Part shown: positions 18,177 through 26,455 of the stretch, in pieces
Numbering within the stretch: position 1 is the first letter of the stretch
How the letters are laid out: each line of letters starts with the position of its first letter
Source: Candidatus Gastranaerophilus phascolarcticola
Lineage (GTDB): Bacteria > Cyanobacteriota > Vampirovibrionia > Gastranaerophilales > Gastranaerophilaceae
DNA length: 64,000 bases
Assembly: GCA_001899335.1 (NCBI GenBank)
Contig: MOYE01000001.1
Span: forward strand, 50,920 to 114,919
Direction of reading: 5' to 3'
Translations under genes and position numbers: made by a program
Notes under the pieces: generated by a model
Databases searched by the model: none
Told to the model about the DNA's origin: nothing
The model's input: the letters and a program-made list of their open reading frames with translations, nothing else

Positions 18177-20129
18177 TCATTCGTTTGCTGTAAGGTTTTT
18201 CATCATTTCTACGAACTTGTCTGCCGCTTTTTTGTAGCCGGGATTAATTCCGCTCATATCGTCACGGTTCAGGAAGTCTTTCGGGAAAACTCTGCTCCAA
18301 AACGGCAACAGCCCTTCCGGTGTCGTTTTCATAAGATATTTGTCCTGATGTCCGTTCCAAAATCCAGGAATGTTTGGACGGTAATAAATTCCAAGCGCGT
18401 CAGAAATTGTTGTTTGAACCTGTTTGACACCTGTTTTGTAGTGCCATTCCATAACTTTATCAAATACTACTTCTTTATTGTTTATGTCTTTAGGGTTTAT
18501 TTTTAACTCTTTAAGCATAAATCCCCGGAATAGGTTTTGAGAAATTTTCTGTGATAAAGTCAGGTCTTGATTTGTTACATCCATAAGTTCGTCAATGAAT
18601 TGTTTCAATGGCGGCAAGTCATGGTTTCCTGTGAGGAGCGCAACATTTTTATCATTCATTTCAAATGGTGAATTTAGTTTGTCATATTTTTCACCGGAAC
18701 CGTGAATACCCATTGCGATAGGGACGCGTTGACTCATAAAATCTTTTCCGTAAGTCGCACGAAATTCTTTATAAGCAGGTGTTTGGGCTAAAGGTCCGAA
18801 ATCTTCTAAAATATAACAGTCTTCCGGTTTTTTGCCTAATTCTTTTGCTATGCGGATGAAGAGTTCAAAAACATTTTCGCCTTTAGGGCTTTTCTTTTTG
18901 TATACATCTTCAATCCAATCTTTTTGGAAAAATTTAACACCCATACCACCTTCTTGGGTTGGTTTAAAAATGTCGTCACCGTATAATATTTTACCGTCAG
19001 CTTTGGTGAAAGTTGTAGGGATTGCAGCGCGGTTTATGTAACCTACAAAGTGGTCTAAACGCAGGTCAGAGTTCTTGAGGAGTCCTCGAACAGTCTGTTC
19101 CTGATAATCCCAAAATGCCGGTTCATCATAATTATAAAGTGCGTGATGCCATACCTGAGTGTAAGGATAAGCGTTTTCCGGCGGGCTGCCGCTTACTTTT
19201 GTAGGGTGGAAATTTTCATCCAGCAGGAATATATTTTTCTTGCCCCACGTGTCAACGCCTGTTGCGCTTACGCCGATTGGCAAATCCATTGTAAGCGTAA
19301 TTCCTTTACCTTTTAATTGCTCAACCATTTCGTTAAATTGCTTATCATAAAGGAATTGTTCAAATTTATAAAGTTCAACCCTGTCTTTATAATCCTCGCG
19401 TTTCATAATCGGAGCAAGCCAGTCAGCAAGTTTTACGCCGTGAGCGCGAGCGTCTTCCGGGGCTGTTTGGAGTTGTTTATCCCACATTGTCCAAACTTTT
19501 CCGTAGTCTTTGGAAATCGCATCGTAGTTCGCATATTCATCAAGCCAAAGTGTATCGTTCTCTTTTAGAAAATTATTATATTCCTGCTTGATAGGTTTTG
19601 TTTCATCGACCTGCTTGAAACGTTCAAATGCAAGTTTAAATCTTGGATTTTTCTGTTTTTCAAGCATATCAAGTGTGAAAACCGGTGTAGTTATATCATC
19701 TGGGAGTTCACTTTCTTTTAAAAGGTTTCCGTAATCGTCACCAACCAGCTTGTTAAGGTTTACGATAAACTTGTTTCTGCTGAAACGTCCGTCAGGCGTG
19801 TAAGGGCAAAGGTGATCTTCAAGAGCATTTAACGGGTTCATAATCCAGTGTGTTTGCTTTGCCTCTGCCATCCAGTTTATAAATTTCTCCGTCTGCGGGT
19901 CGCCAAATTGACCGCAGAAGGAACGATGTGCCGGAAGACTTGTGATATGCATCAAAAGTCCGCGTTGTTTTACAATGCCTGCAGCGTTTATTCCTTCAAA
20001 TGGGATTGCGTTAGCATAATTTGTTGTTGTGCGTTCAAAGCTGTCATTTTTCATAGGTGCAGTTCTTGCAGTTTGAACGGAATTAAGTTTGTTTACACTA
20101 ATAAGATTAGAAATCGGGGTAATTCTCAT
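18177..20129 (-). CDS. malQ: 4-alpha-glucanotransferase (GH77) with N-terminal extension
   Basis: RGLLMHITSLPAHRSFCGQFGD, TWGKKNIFLLDE, LRLDHFVGYINRA, EDFGPLAQTPA; about 50-residue leader MRITPISN...IPFEG. Confidence 0.88.
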   Translation of the reverse strand: MRITPISNLISVNKLNSVQTARTAPMKNDSFERTTTNYANAIPFEGINAAGIVKQRGLLMHITSLPAHRSFCGQFGDPQTEKFINWMAEAKQTHWIMNPLNALEDHLCPYTPDGRFSRNKFIVNLNKLVGDDYGNLLKESELPDDITTPVFTLDMLEKQKNPRFKLAFERFKQVDETKPIKQEYNNFLKENDTLWLDEYANYDAISKDYGKVWTMWDKQLQTAPEDARAHGVKLADWLAPIMKREDYKDRVELYKFEQFLYDKQFNEMVEQLKGKGITLTMDLPIGVSATGVDTWGKKNIFLLDENFHPTKVSGSPPENAYPYTQVWHHALYNYDEPAFWDYQEQTVRGLLKNSDLRLDHFVGYINRAAIPTTFTKADGKILYGDDIFKPTQEGGMGVKFFQKDWIEDVYKKKSPKGENVFELFIRIAKELGKKPEDCYILEDFGPLAQTPAYKEFRATYGKDFMSQRVPIAMGIHGSGEKYDKLNSPFEMNDKNVALLTGNHDLPPLKQFIDELMDVTNQDLTLSQKISQNLFRGFMLKELKINPKDINNKEVVFDKVMEWHYKTGVKQVQTTISDALGIYYRPNIPGFWNGHQDKYLMKTTPEGLLPFWSRVFPKDFLNRDDMSGINPGYKKAADKFVEMMKNLTANE

Positions 20130-20205
20130 ATCCATAATCCTTTTTTTTACTAATGCTATAACAAAAATTTTTATTTTCATATATAATGTTACAAAGAGGT
20201 AACAA

Positions 20206-21189
20206 ATGATTTTAGTCACAGGCGGAGCAGGATATATTGGAAGTCATTGCGTTTTGAAACTTAAGGATGCTGGCGAAAATGTTGTAATATTTGATAATCT
20301 TTCAACAGGTCATATTGAAACGGTTCAGAAACTTGGAGTTGAATTTGTTCAGGGGGATTTGAGAAATCCTGCGGATATAAATGCAGTTTTTGAAAACTAT
20401 AAAATTGATGCGGTTGTGCATTTCGCAGCGTTTTCACAAGTAGGTGAGAGCGTAAAAGAACCTTACAAGTATTTTCAAAATAATGTTTGCGGTTCGTTAA
20501 ATCTTTTGGATGCAATGGTTAAACACGATTGTAAAAAAATAGTTTTTTCTTCTACCGCAGCGGTTTATGGTGAACCTGATTACACGCCGATTGATGAAAA
20601 CCACCCGAAACATCCAATAAATCCGTATGGCGAAACAAAACTTACGGTTGAAATGATAATGGATGATTTTGACAAGGCTTACGGCTTGAAAAGCGTTCGT
20701 TTGAGATACTTCAATGTAGCCGGGGCTGATACATCAGGTCGTATTGGTGAATGGCATGAGCCTGAAACTCATTTAATCCCGAATGTCCTAAAAGCAGCAC
20801 TCGGTTCCGGGAAAACATTTAACCTCTTTGGTGATGATTATGACACGAAAGACGGTACCTGTGTAAGAGATTATATAGATGTAAACGATTTGGCTGCAGC
20901 GCATTTGCTTGCACTGAATTATTTAAAAAATGGCGGCGAAACAAATGTTTTTAACCTCGGAACCCAAACCGGAAGTACCGTGAAAGAGGTTTTTAAAGCC
21001 TGTGAAGATATAACAGGTAAAGAAATTCCGTTTGAAATTCAACCCAGACGCGAGGGTGATCCTGCAATTCTTGTCGCTGATAACAAAAAAGCCCGCGAAA
21101 TTCTCGGCTGGAATCCGCTCCATTCACTTAATGAAAGCGTTCAAACCGCTTGGAATTGGGAACAAATCTTAACAAAGTTTAATAAGTAG
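20206..21189 (+). CDS. galE: UDP-glucose 4-epimerase
   Basis: GGAGYIGSHCVLKL, YGETKLTVEMI, NVFNLGTQTGSTVKEV. Confidence 0.95.
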   Translation: MILVTGGAGYIGSHCVLKLKDAGENVVIFDNLSTGHIETVQKLGVEFVQGDLRNPADINAVFENYKIDAVVHFAAFSQVGESVKEPYKYFQNNVCGSLNLLDAMVKHDCKKIVFSSTAAVYGEPDYTPIDENHPKHPINPYGETKLTVEMIMDDFDKAYGLKSVRLRYFNVAGADTSGRIGEWHEPETHLIPNVLKAALGSGKTFNLFGDDYDTKDGTCVRDYIDVNDLAAAHLLALNYLKNGGETNVFNLGTQTGSTVKEVFKACEDITGKEIPFEIQPRREGDPAILVADNKKAREILGWNPLHSLNESVQTAWNWEQILTKFNK

Positions 21190-21242
21190 GCAATTATTTA
21201 CCCTTAATATACTTTATATATATAAGGAATTAAGGGAATAAT

Positions 21243-22064
21243 ATGGGATTAGTCGATATAAAAAGTTATGCATTGAAAACTTTTAGCTACGAAAGCTATT
21301 TTAGCAATACGTACGGCTACTCTTTTGCGCCGGCTTATGCATATCGTTCATATTCTTCATACGCACCGTTATTCTCTTATGCCCCGACATCATATTATGG
21401 TGTTGGCGGTTCATACTCTGCAAAATTGGATTTTAGCCCGAAAACAACATATAGTTCTTTCGCCCCTAAATCCTCCGGCAGTACTTCTAAATTCGGCAGT
21501 CTTACAAGCCCTAAAAAGGTCTCTACTGGTAACAGCTATGACTATTCAGCCGCAAATTTCGTCAGAACCAGCGGGGTAAGTTTAAATAATATCCCGGCTG
21601 ATTTCAAAAATAAATACGGTGTTACCGAAAAAACTTTAGCAGACGGAAGAAAAGTACTAGCCTGCAGATGGAGCAGATTTGATAATGCCCAAAGAGAATG
21701 GGTAGATACTTTGAAATATTTTGAACAAGCTGCTGCAGATTTAGGCTGCGATTTGGTTTATAGCGATATTGAAAGAACCGTTGCAGAATCTAACAAAGCA
21801 AGAGCTAAAAAAGGCTCTCTCGTCTGCAAAGGTGGTCAATCTCCACACAACTACGGCGTTGCCGCAGATTTCGTTCTATTTAAAGACGGAAAAGAAGTTA
21901 ACGTAAACTCCGACCTTCAAAAGGCTGTTGTTGACAGAGCAATTGCTTTGAGCGGCAACAAAATTGAAAGTGGTATTTATTGGAGAAAGAAAGGTGAACG
22001 CCACCACATTGAGCTTAGCAACTGGCAATCTAAATACAAAAATTCTTACTGTTTAGTTGGCTAA
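21243..22064 (+). CDS. M15-like peptidoglycan peptidase with Tyr/Ser-rich N-terminus
   Basis: GGQSPHNYGVAADFVLF and HHIELSNW zinc-ligand motifs. Confidence 0.75.
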   Translation: MGLVDIKSYALKTFSYESYFSNTYGYSFAPAYAYRSYSSYAPLFSYAPTSYYGVGGSYSAKLDFSPKTTYSSFAPKSSGSTSKFGSLTSPKKVSTGNSYDYSAANFVRTSGVSLNNIPADFKNKYGVTEKTLADGRKVLACRWSRFDNAQREWVDTLKYFEQAAADLGCDLVYSDIERTVAESNKARAKKGSLVCKGGQSPHNYGVAADFVLFKDGKEVNVNSDLQKAVVDRAIALSGNKIESGIYWRKKGERHHIELSNWQSKYKNSYCLVG

Positions 22065-22084
22065 AATATTTTGTAAAGTTCCTA

Positions 22085-22108
22085 AAACCCCGCAGTGATG
22101 CGGGGTTT
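22085..22108 (+). terminator. intrinsic terminator
   Basis: AAACCCCGCAGTGATGCGGGGTTT. Confidence 0.75.
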
Positions 22109-22115
22109 ACTTTTT

Positions 22116-22133
22116 ATTGTAACGAAATGTAAC
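22116..22133 (-). promoter_or_regulatory. perfect HLR1 / RpaB box: GTTACATT-TC-GTTACAAT
   Basis: All 16 specified positions match the cyanobacterial HLR1 consensus on the minus strand. Confidence 0.6.
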
Positions 22134-22253
22134 GAAAAAGAAAACCAAAATTAAAGTTTTAAAACCGCGCTGCCGACATGCATGTTACGGAAACCAAACG
22201 GGTTACAAAACAAAAGGTCGAATGTAATCTGTATAAACGAAAGGGATACGCAA

Positions 22254-23264
22254 ATGGGTATGGCAGCATCACAAGCCAGATTTTTAGGCTTGACAGCAAG
22301 AATGAACAACGTTGAATTTGAAGGACAGCAGATTAACCAACAAAGAACTGCTCTTTCTAACAAATCAGCTTCATACTATACTGATTTGCTCGGAATGGAA
22401 GTTCCGACAGCGCCATCAGTTGAAATGTATACCCAAACAATTTATACATTTAATGACGGTGCTTTAACAAACCAAATCACCTCATTGATTGCAGACACAG
22501 ATAATCCGGGAACTTATAAAGTAAGTTATATCAGATCTTGGAAAGATGATTTTTCAGTGGTCTCTGCAGCACCAAGCATTATTACCGAAGTCAAAGAAAA
22601 CGATACCTACAAAATAGGTGCAACAAAATTAAGAAACCTCGGTGAAGCGCCTGATGAAGCAGATCCTTATTACGATAGTCTTTCTACCGATCAAAAAGCT
22701 AAGTTGCTTGAGGAAGAAGAAACTTTCTTAAACTTATTGCAATCTCAACACGGCAATAAAGATGATTATTTCGTAAGATATGTTCAAAACACTTCAACAG
22801 GTGAATATGAAGCAATCTTCTATAATCGTAAAGATGTTGAAGGCGCAATCTATAGCGACGAAAACAATAATTCACAATCCTTTATTGCGGCATACAAAGT
22901 AGGCTCCGCAGATAGAGTTGAAGAAATAAAAGGCGTAGCCGGCTGTTATTTGGAACAGGATTCAACCGGTCGTTACATCAACATTACTATTGATGATAAA
23001 ACCTATGCTCTATCAACCAATACCGTAACAGATCAAGATGCTTATGATGATGCAATGAATCAATATGAATACGACAAAGCCTTATATGATCAATCAATTG
23101 CAGAAATTAACGCAAAAATTGAAATTATACAGGCAGAAGATAAAAACCTTGAATTGAGATTAAAACAATTGGATACAGAACATAACGCGATTTCAAATGA
23201 AAAAGACGCAGTGTCTAAAGTTATTGAGAAAAACGTTGAATCCAGCTTTAAGACTTTTGGTTAA
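22254..23264 (+). CDS. MGMAASQAR-family protein (conserved termini, variable middle), paralogue 2
   Basis: MGMAASQARFLGLTARMNNVEFEGQQINQQRTAL...LELRLKQLDTEHNA...KNVESSFKTFG; RBS AAAGGG. Confidence 0.85.
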   Translation: MGMAASQARFLGLTARMNNVEFEGQQINQQRTALSNKSASYYTDLLGMEVPTAPSVEMYTQTIYTFNDGALTNQITSLIADTDNPGTYKVSYIRSWKDDFSVVSAAPSIITEVKENDTYKIGATKLRNLGEAPDEADPYYDSLSTDQKAKLLEEEETFLNLLQSQHGNKDDYFVRYVQNTSTGEYEAIFYNRKDVEGAIYSDENNNSQSFIAAYKVGSADRVEEIKGVAGCYLEQDSTGRYINITIDDKTYALSTNTVTDQDAYDDAMNQYEYDKALYDQSIAEINAKIEIIQAEDKNLELRLKQLDTEHNAISNEKDAVSKVIEKNVESSFKTFG

Positions 23265-23376
23265 GGCTTTATCTGACAAAATTGCGAATTTGGCTCCAAC
23301 GGAGGGGCAGCCGCGGAATACTAAAAAATAAAAATTTTCCTACACATAACTATATAATTGTTTCCTTTATTTAACC

Positions 23377-23400
23377 GACCGTCACTAAAAACGGTCTTTT
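23377..23400 (+). terminator. intrinsic terminator
   Basis: GACCGTCACTAAAAACGGTCTTTT. Confidence 0.65.
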
Positions 23401-23516
23401 TATTTTGTAAATAAATCTTTGACATCTACGCCTAGATAATCTGCTATGAGGCTAAGTCTATCTATAGTTATATTCATTTTTAAACATTCAACTTTTGACT
23501 GAACTTGCAAGGCAGT
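23400..23516 (-). pseudogene. remnant of XRE-family HTH regulator C-terminus
   Basis: Minus-strand translation SKVECLKMNITIDRLSLIADYLGVDVKDLFTK* resembles 23739..23948 (ISKLEKSKINITIDKIEEIAEYFDVNFIELFK). Confidence 0.6.
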
Positions 23517-23738
23517 GGCTTGAAGAATATCAACTTACAAGTTTTTTTACAGAAGTTACGAATATCAAAAAGCCAGCATGGCTGCTTGTCGATGATAGAT
23601 GTGTAACGTTTGATGGGAATTACGATAACTTAACCGAGCAAATTACCCTGTTTAAACCGTGGTATAAATCAATTCCACGATAGTATTTTTAGCATAACAA
23701 TACAAACACGCCGGGAAATTTTCCTCTCGGCGTTCTTC

Positions 23739-23948
23739 TTATTTGAATAATTCTATAAAGTTGACATCAAAATATTCTGCAATTTCTTCAATTTTATCTA
23801 TTGTTATATTGATTTTAGATTTTTCCAATTTGGAAATATATGAATTATCAAGACCTAATGCTAAAGATAATTCTTCTTTTTTCATTTTTTTTGCTTTTCT
23901 TAAATTTGAAACGTTAAGTGCTAATTTATTGCGTGCTGTCTTTGCCAT
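23739..23948 (-). CDS. XRE-family HTH regulator
   Basis: LRKAKKMKKEELSLALGLDNSYISKLEKSKINITIDKIEEIAEYF. Confidence 0.8.
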   Translation of the reverse strand: MAKTARNKLALNVSNLRKAKKMKKEELSLALGLDNSYISKLEKSKINITIDKIEEIAEYFDVNFIELFK

Positions 23949-24028
23949 AACTATAATATTGAAATATGTAGCACATTTAGTACAGGACTGGTATTCCAGT
24001 TGTTCTGCTAAAAATAGTTTGAAAATAT

Positions 24029-24057
24029 TTGCACTACTCTTAGTTTTGCACTATAAT
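24029..24057 (+). promoter_or_regulatory. sigma70-like promoter TTGCAC-N17-TATAAT, 6 nt before ATG (leaderless)
   Basis: Direct sequence inspection. Confidence 0.7.
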
Positions 24058-24063
24058 TATTCT

Positions 24064-24774
24064 ATGATGAGAAAGCTGGTTTTATTATTAATTGTTTTAT
24101 GTTCTGCGGTTCCTGCATTCGCTGCCGGAAACTCCGAGGCACAGGATATAAATATTTGTAAAAATATGCGGATTCAACGCTATATTGATGATGTAGGGTT
24201 CAATATCCTTAATGCGAACCGTATTGATAAACGTATGGTGTTTACATATAACGAAGAAAGCCAAAAGGCGATTATGTTAACTGATAAAACTATTACGCGC
24301 AGGCAAATCGTTATCTATGAAAATCAGATAAACCATATTGCCGATTTGAACGAGCTGGCGGCAATGCTTGCACGCGAAATAGTCAAGGGAACTCTTTCTT
24401 ATGACGGGTTTGCACGCGGATTTGTGACTTCTGCGCAGATGAAGTTCGCTCCTAAAAAGTATGAACTCTTTTTTGATAAACGCGCGGTTGACTTAATGGT
24501 TACTGCAGGCTACGATCCTGTTGCGATGATTGTTTTTCTGAATAAACTCGGGGCACAAAAACGCTTTAGTTTTGTGCTTACAAACAATACCGTCAGCAAG
24601 AGAATGGCGGAAGTTTATGAGTATATCTATACTAAATATCCTCAATTCCTCGCAAATAATTCGTATTTGGAAAACAAATACTATCAGAATTTTTTGTTGA
24701 CGTCCGAAAACAACAGACGTTTGTTACAAGAAAAGGTCAGAACATATTCGCAGAAACGGTTAAAGTATGAATAA
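24064..24774 (+). CDS. secreted M48-like protein lacking the HExxH motif (pseudoenzyme)
   Basis: Signal peptide; ELAAMLAREIVKG aligns with ELAGVIAHEIGHI of neighbour; AVDLMVTAGYDPVAM conserved. Confidence 0.75.
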   Translation: MMRKLVLLLIVLCSAVPAFAAGNSEAQDINICKNMRIQRYIDDVGFNILNANRIDKRMVFTYNEESQKAIMLTDKTITRRQIVIYENQINHIADLNELAAMLAREIVKGTLSYDGFARGFVTSAQMKFAPKKYELFFDKRAVDLMVTAGYDPVAMIVFLNKLGAQKRFSFVLTNNTVSKRMAEVYEYIYTKYPQFLANNSYLENKYYQNFLLTSENNRRLLQEKVRTYSQKRLKYE

Positions 24775-25336
24775 GTTTTTATCGGGTTTAATATTGAGTT
24801 TTTTTGCATTGGCAGGCATGGGGGCTGCGTATTCCGAAACTTTGGAAGATAACTTGCAAAAATATATTGGTGCGGAATTACCGCAGGCTAATCCGATGTG
24901 TAATTTTCAAAGTACAGATCGGGTTCCAATTACAATGACGCCGCAGGAAACTATCACAAGCAAAGAGGGTGTTGACGGAACAACTATTAAACTCAAAGTA
25001 AAAAATAATATTTTCTATCGCGGTAAACTTTTGGTTTCCCGCGGGACTCTTGCAACCGCAAAGGTCGAAATCGTTGCAACGCAGGGGATGAACGGAATCC
25101 CGGCAATGATTATTGTTGACAGGTTTGAAATCCCAGGGCTTGACTCTGCTAAGATGAAATCTTATTTTGTTAAAAAAGGTTTAAATCTTACTTATCTTGT
25201 ATTGCCTATAAAGTGGGTTTTAACCCCGTTCCCGCCAACGGGTTCGTTAGCCAATTTTGTTATTGGCGGACCTACCAAAATAAGTCCTAAAACTGATGTT
25301 ACAATTTATTATTACCCTGATTGGGAATGTAAATAA
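24767..25336 (+). CDS. hypothetical secreted protein
   Basis: Signal peptide MNKFLSGLILSFFALAGMGAAYS; overlaps upstream gene. Confidence 0.7.
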   Translation: MNKFLSGLILSFFALAGMGAAYSETLEDNLQKYIGAELPQANPMCNFQSTDRVPITMTPQETITSKEGVDGTTIKLKVKNNIFYRGKLLVSRGTLATAKVEIVATQGMNGIPAMIIVDRFEIPGLDSAKMKSYFVKKGLNLTYLVLPIKWVLTPFPPTGSLANFVIGGPTKISPKTDVTIYYYPDWECK

Positions 25337-25361
25337 AAAAGCACCCTTTTGGGTGCTTTTT
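25335..25361. terminator. bidirectional intrinsic terminator
   Basis: AAAAAAGCACCCTTTTGGGTGCTTTTT. Confidence 0.85.
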
Positions 25362-25362
25362 G

Positions 25363-26208
25363 TTACTGTGAAATAGCTCTTATTACGTTAAAAGATTTTT
25401 CCCAACCGTTTGAATCTTTTGCGTTTTTGTACTTTTCAAGTTTTGCAAGACGTTTTGTTTTAAGTTTTTCTTGCTGTTTATTGAACTTCGCAAGTTTTTT
25501 AGGGTCTGAATTTCTTTCTTTTACGATAGGTGATGCGTATTCCATAAATTTTTTGTAAGAATCTGTTGTGTAACCTAATTTAGCTTTTGCCGGGTATGTG
25601 TATGAAATGTAATCGTAGATATACATTGTTCTTTTGTCGCCTGACGGGTGGGTTGATGTGAAATCTGCATAATTCCCGCTGATTTTATATAGTACGGAAA
25701 CCATTGCAAGAGGGTTATAACCGGCTTTTGTCATTAAATCAACGCCTGTAATATCAGCTTCATACTCTTCACTTCTTGACATTTTTAGCATTGAAAGGTT
25801 GTTGGTTACGTTTGCTGCAGCTTTAAGTCTGTAATCCACATTCGCATTGTAAATCGCTGTTGATGTTACTGTGTTTACTACATTTTGTTTTGCTACGTGG
25901 TTGTTTACAATGTGACCGATTTCGTGAGCAATAACACCCGCGAGTTCTGCGTCATTGTTGACGAATTTTAAAAGTCCGGTATAAACGTAAATCTGTTTAT
26001 CTGCGTTTGCAAAAGCATTGATTTCGTCTGTTTCCATTACTTTAAATTCAATTTTTGTAGGCAAATTACTTTTTGAAAGTAGTGCTTTACCAATTTTGTT
26101 AACTCTTTCGACATTGGCTTTGTTTGTCCAATCAGTAGTTGTAGCGGCTTGTACGGAAAGCTGGAAACCTAGTGCCAGCGCAAAGAACAGCCCTAAAATC
26201 TTTTTCAT
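25363..26208 (-). CDS. M48-family metallopeptidase, secreted
   Basis: Signal peptide; ELAGVIAHEIGHIVNNH; SEEYEADITGVDLMTKAGYNPLAM; THPSGDKR. Confidence 0.9.
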   Translation of the reverse strand: MKKILGLFFALALGFQLSVQAATTTDWTNKANVERVNKIGKALLSKSNLPTKIEFKVMETDEINAFANADKQIYVYTGLLKFVNNDAELAGVIAHEIGHIVNNHVAKQNVVNTVTSTAIYNANVDYRLKAAANVTNNLSMLKMSRSEEYEADITGVDLMTKAGYNPLAMVSVLYKISGNYADFTSTHPSGDKRTMYIYDYISYTYPAKAKLGYTTDSYKKFMEYASPIVKERNSDPKKLAKFNKQQEKLKTKRLAKLEKYKNAKDSNGWEKSFNVIRAISQ

Positions 26209-26254
26209 GATTCCTCCTTTTAACTAACATAATTATATAATAAAACCATTCTTA

Positions 26255-26282
26255 TTGACAAATGTTATTTTTGTAATAGTAT
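26255..26282 (+). promoter_or_regulatory. promoter TTGACA-N16-TAGTAT, 6 nt before ATG of micro-ORF
   Basis: Direct sequence inspection. Confidence 0.65.
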
Positions 26283-26288
26283 CGATTT

Positions 26289-26378
26289 ATGACGAAAAAC
26301 AATAACACTATGATGATGCAAATGATGATGTGCGGCTCTTTTAGAGGCGGTCATTGTTCTGCAAGTCGAATGTGTTAG
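26289..26378 (+). CDS. 29-aa Met/Cys-rich microprotein MTKNNNTMMMQMMMCGSFRGGHCSASRMC
   Basis: ORF flanked by near-consensus leaderless promoter and intrinsic terminator. Confidence 0.55.
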   Translation: MTKNNNTMMMQMMMCGSFRGGHCSASRMC

Positions 26379-26403
26379 ATATAAGATAAGCAAAACAAGT
26401 TTT

Positions 26404-26429
26404 AAGGACCGCTCTGGCGGTCCTTTTTT
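26404..26429 (+). terminator. intrinsic terminator of micro-gene
   Basis: AAGGACCGCTCTGGCGGTCCTTTTTT. Confidence 0.85.
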
Positions 26430-26455
26430 AATGCAAGATTAAGGGAAACAGGAAA

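Noticed and set aside
22182-22253. N-terminal extension of the 22182 ORF (MLRKPNGLQNKRSNVICINERDTQ)
   Set aside because: The paralogue and the short family member both begin at MG...; AAAGGG RBS precedes the ATG at 22254.
16773-23264. Calling the MGMAASQAR proteins flagellins or hook proteins
   Set aside because: Similar architecture only; no recognisable flagellin/FlgE sequence motifs. Kept as an unnamed family.
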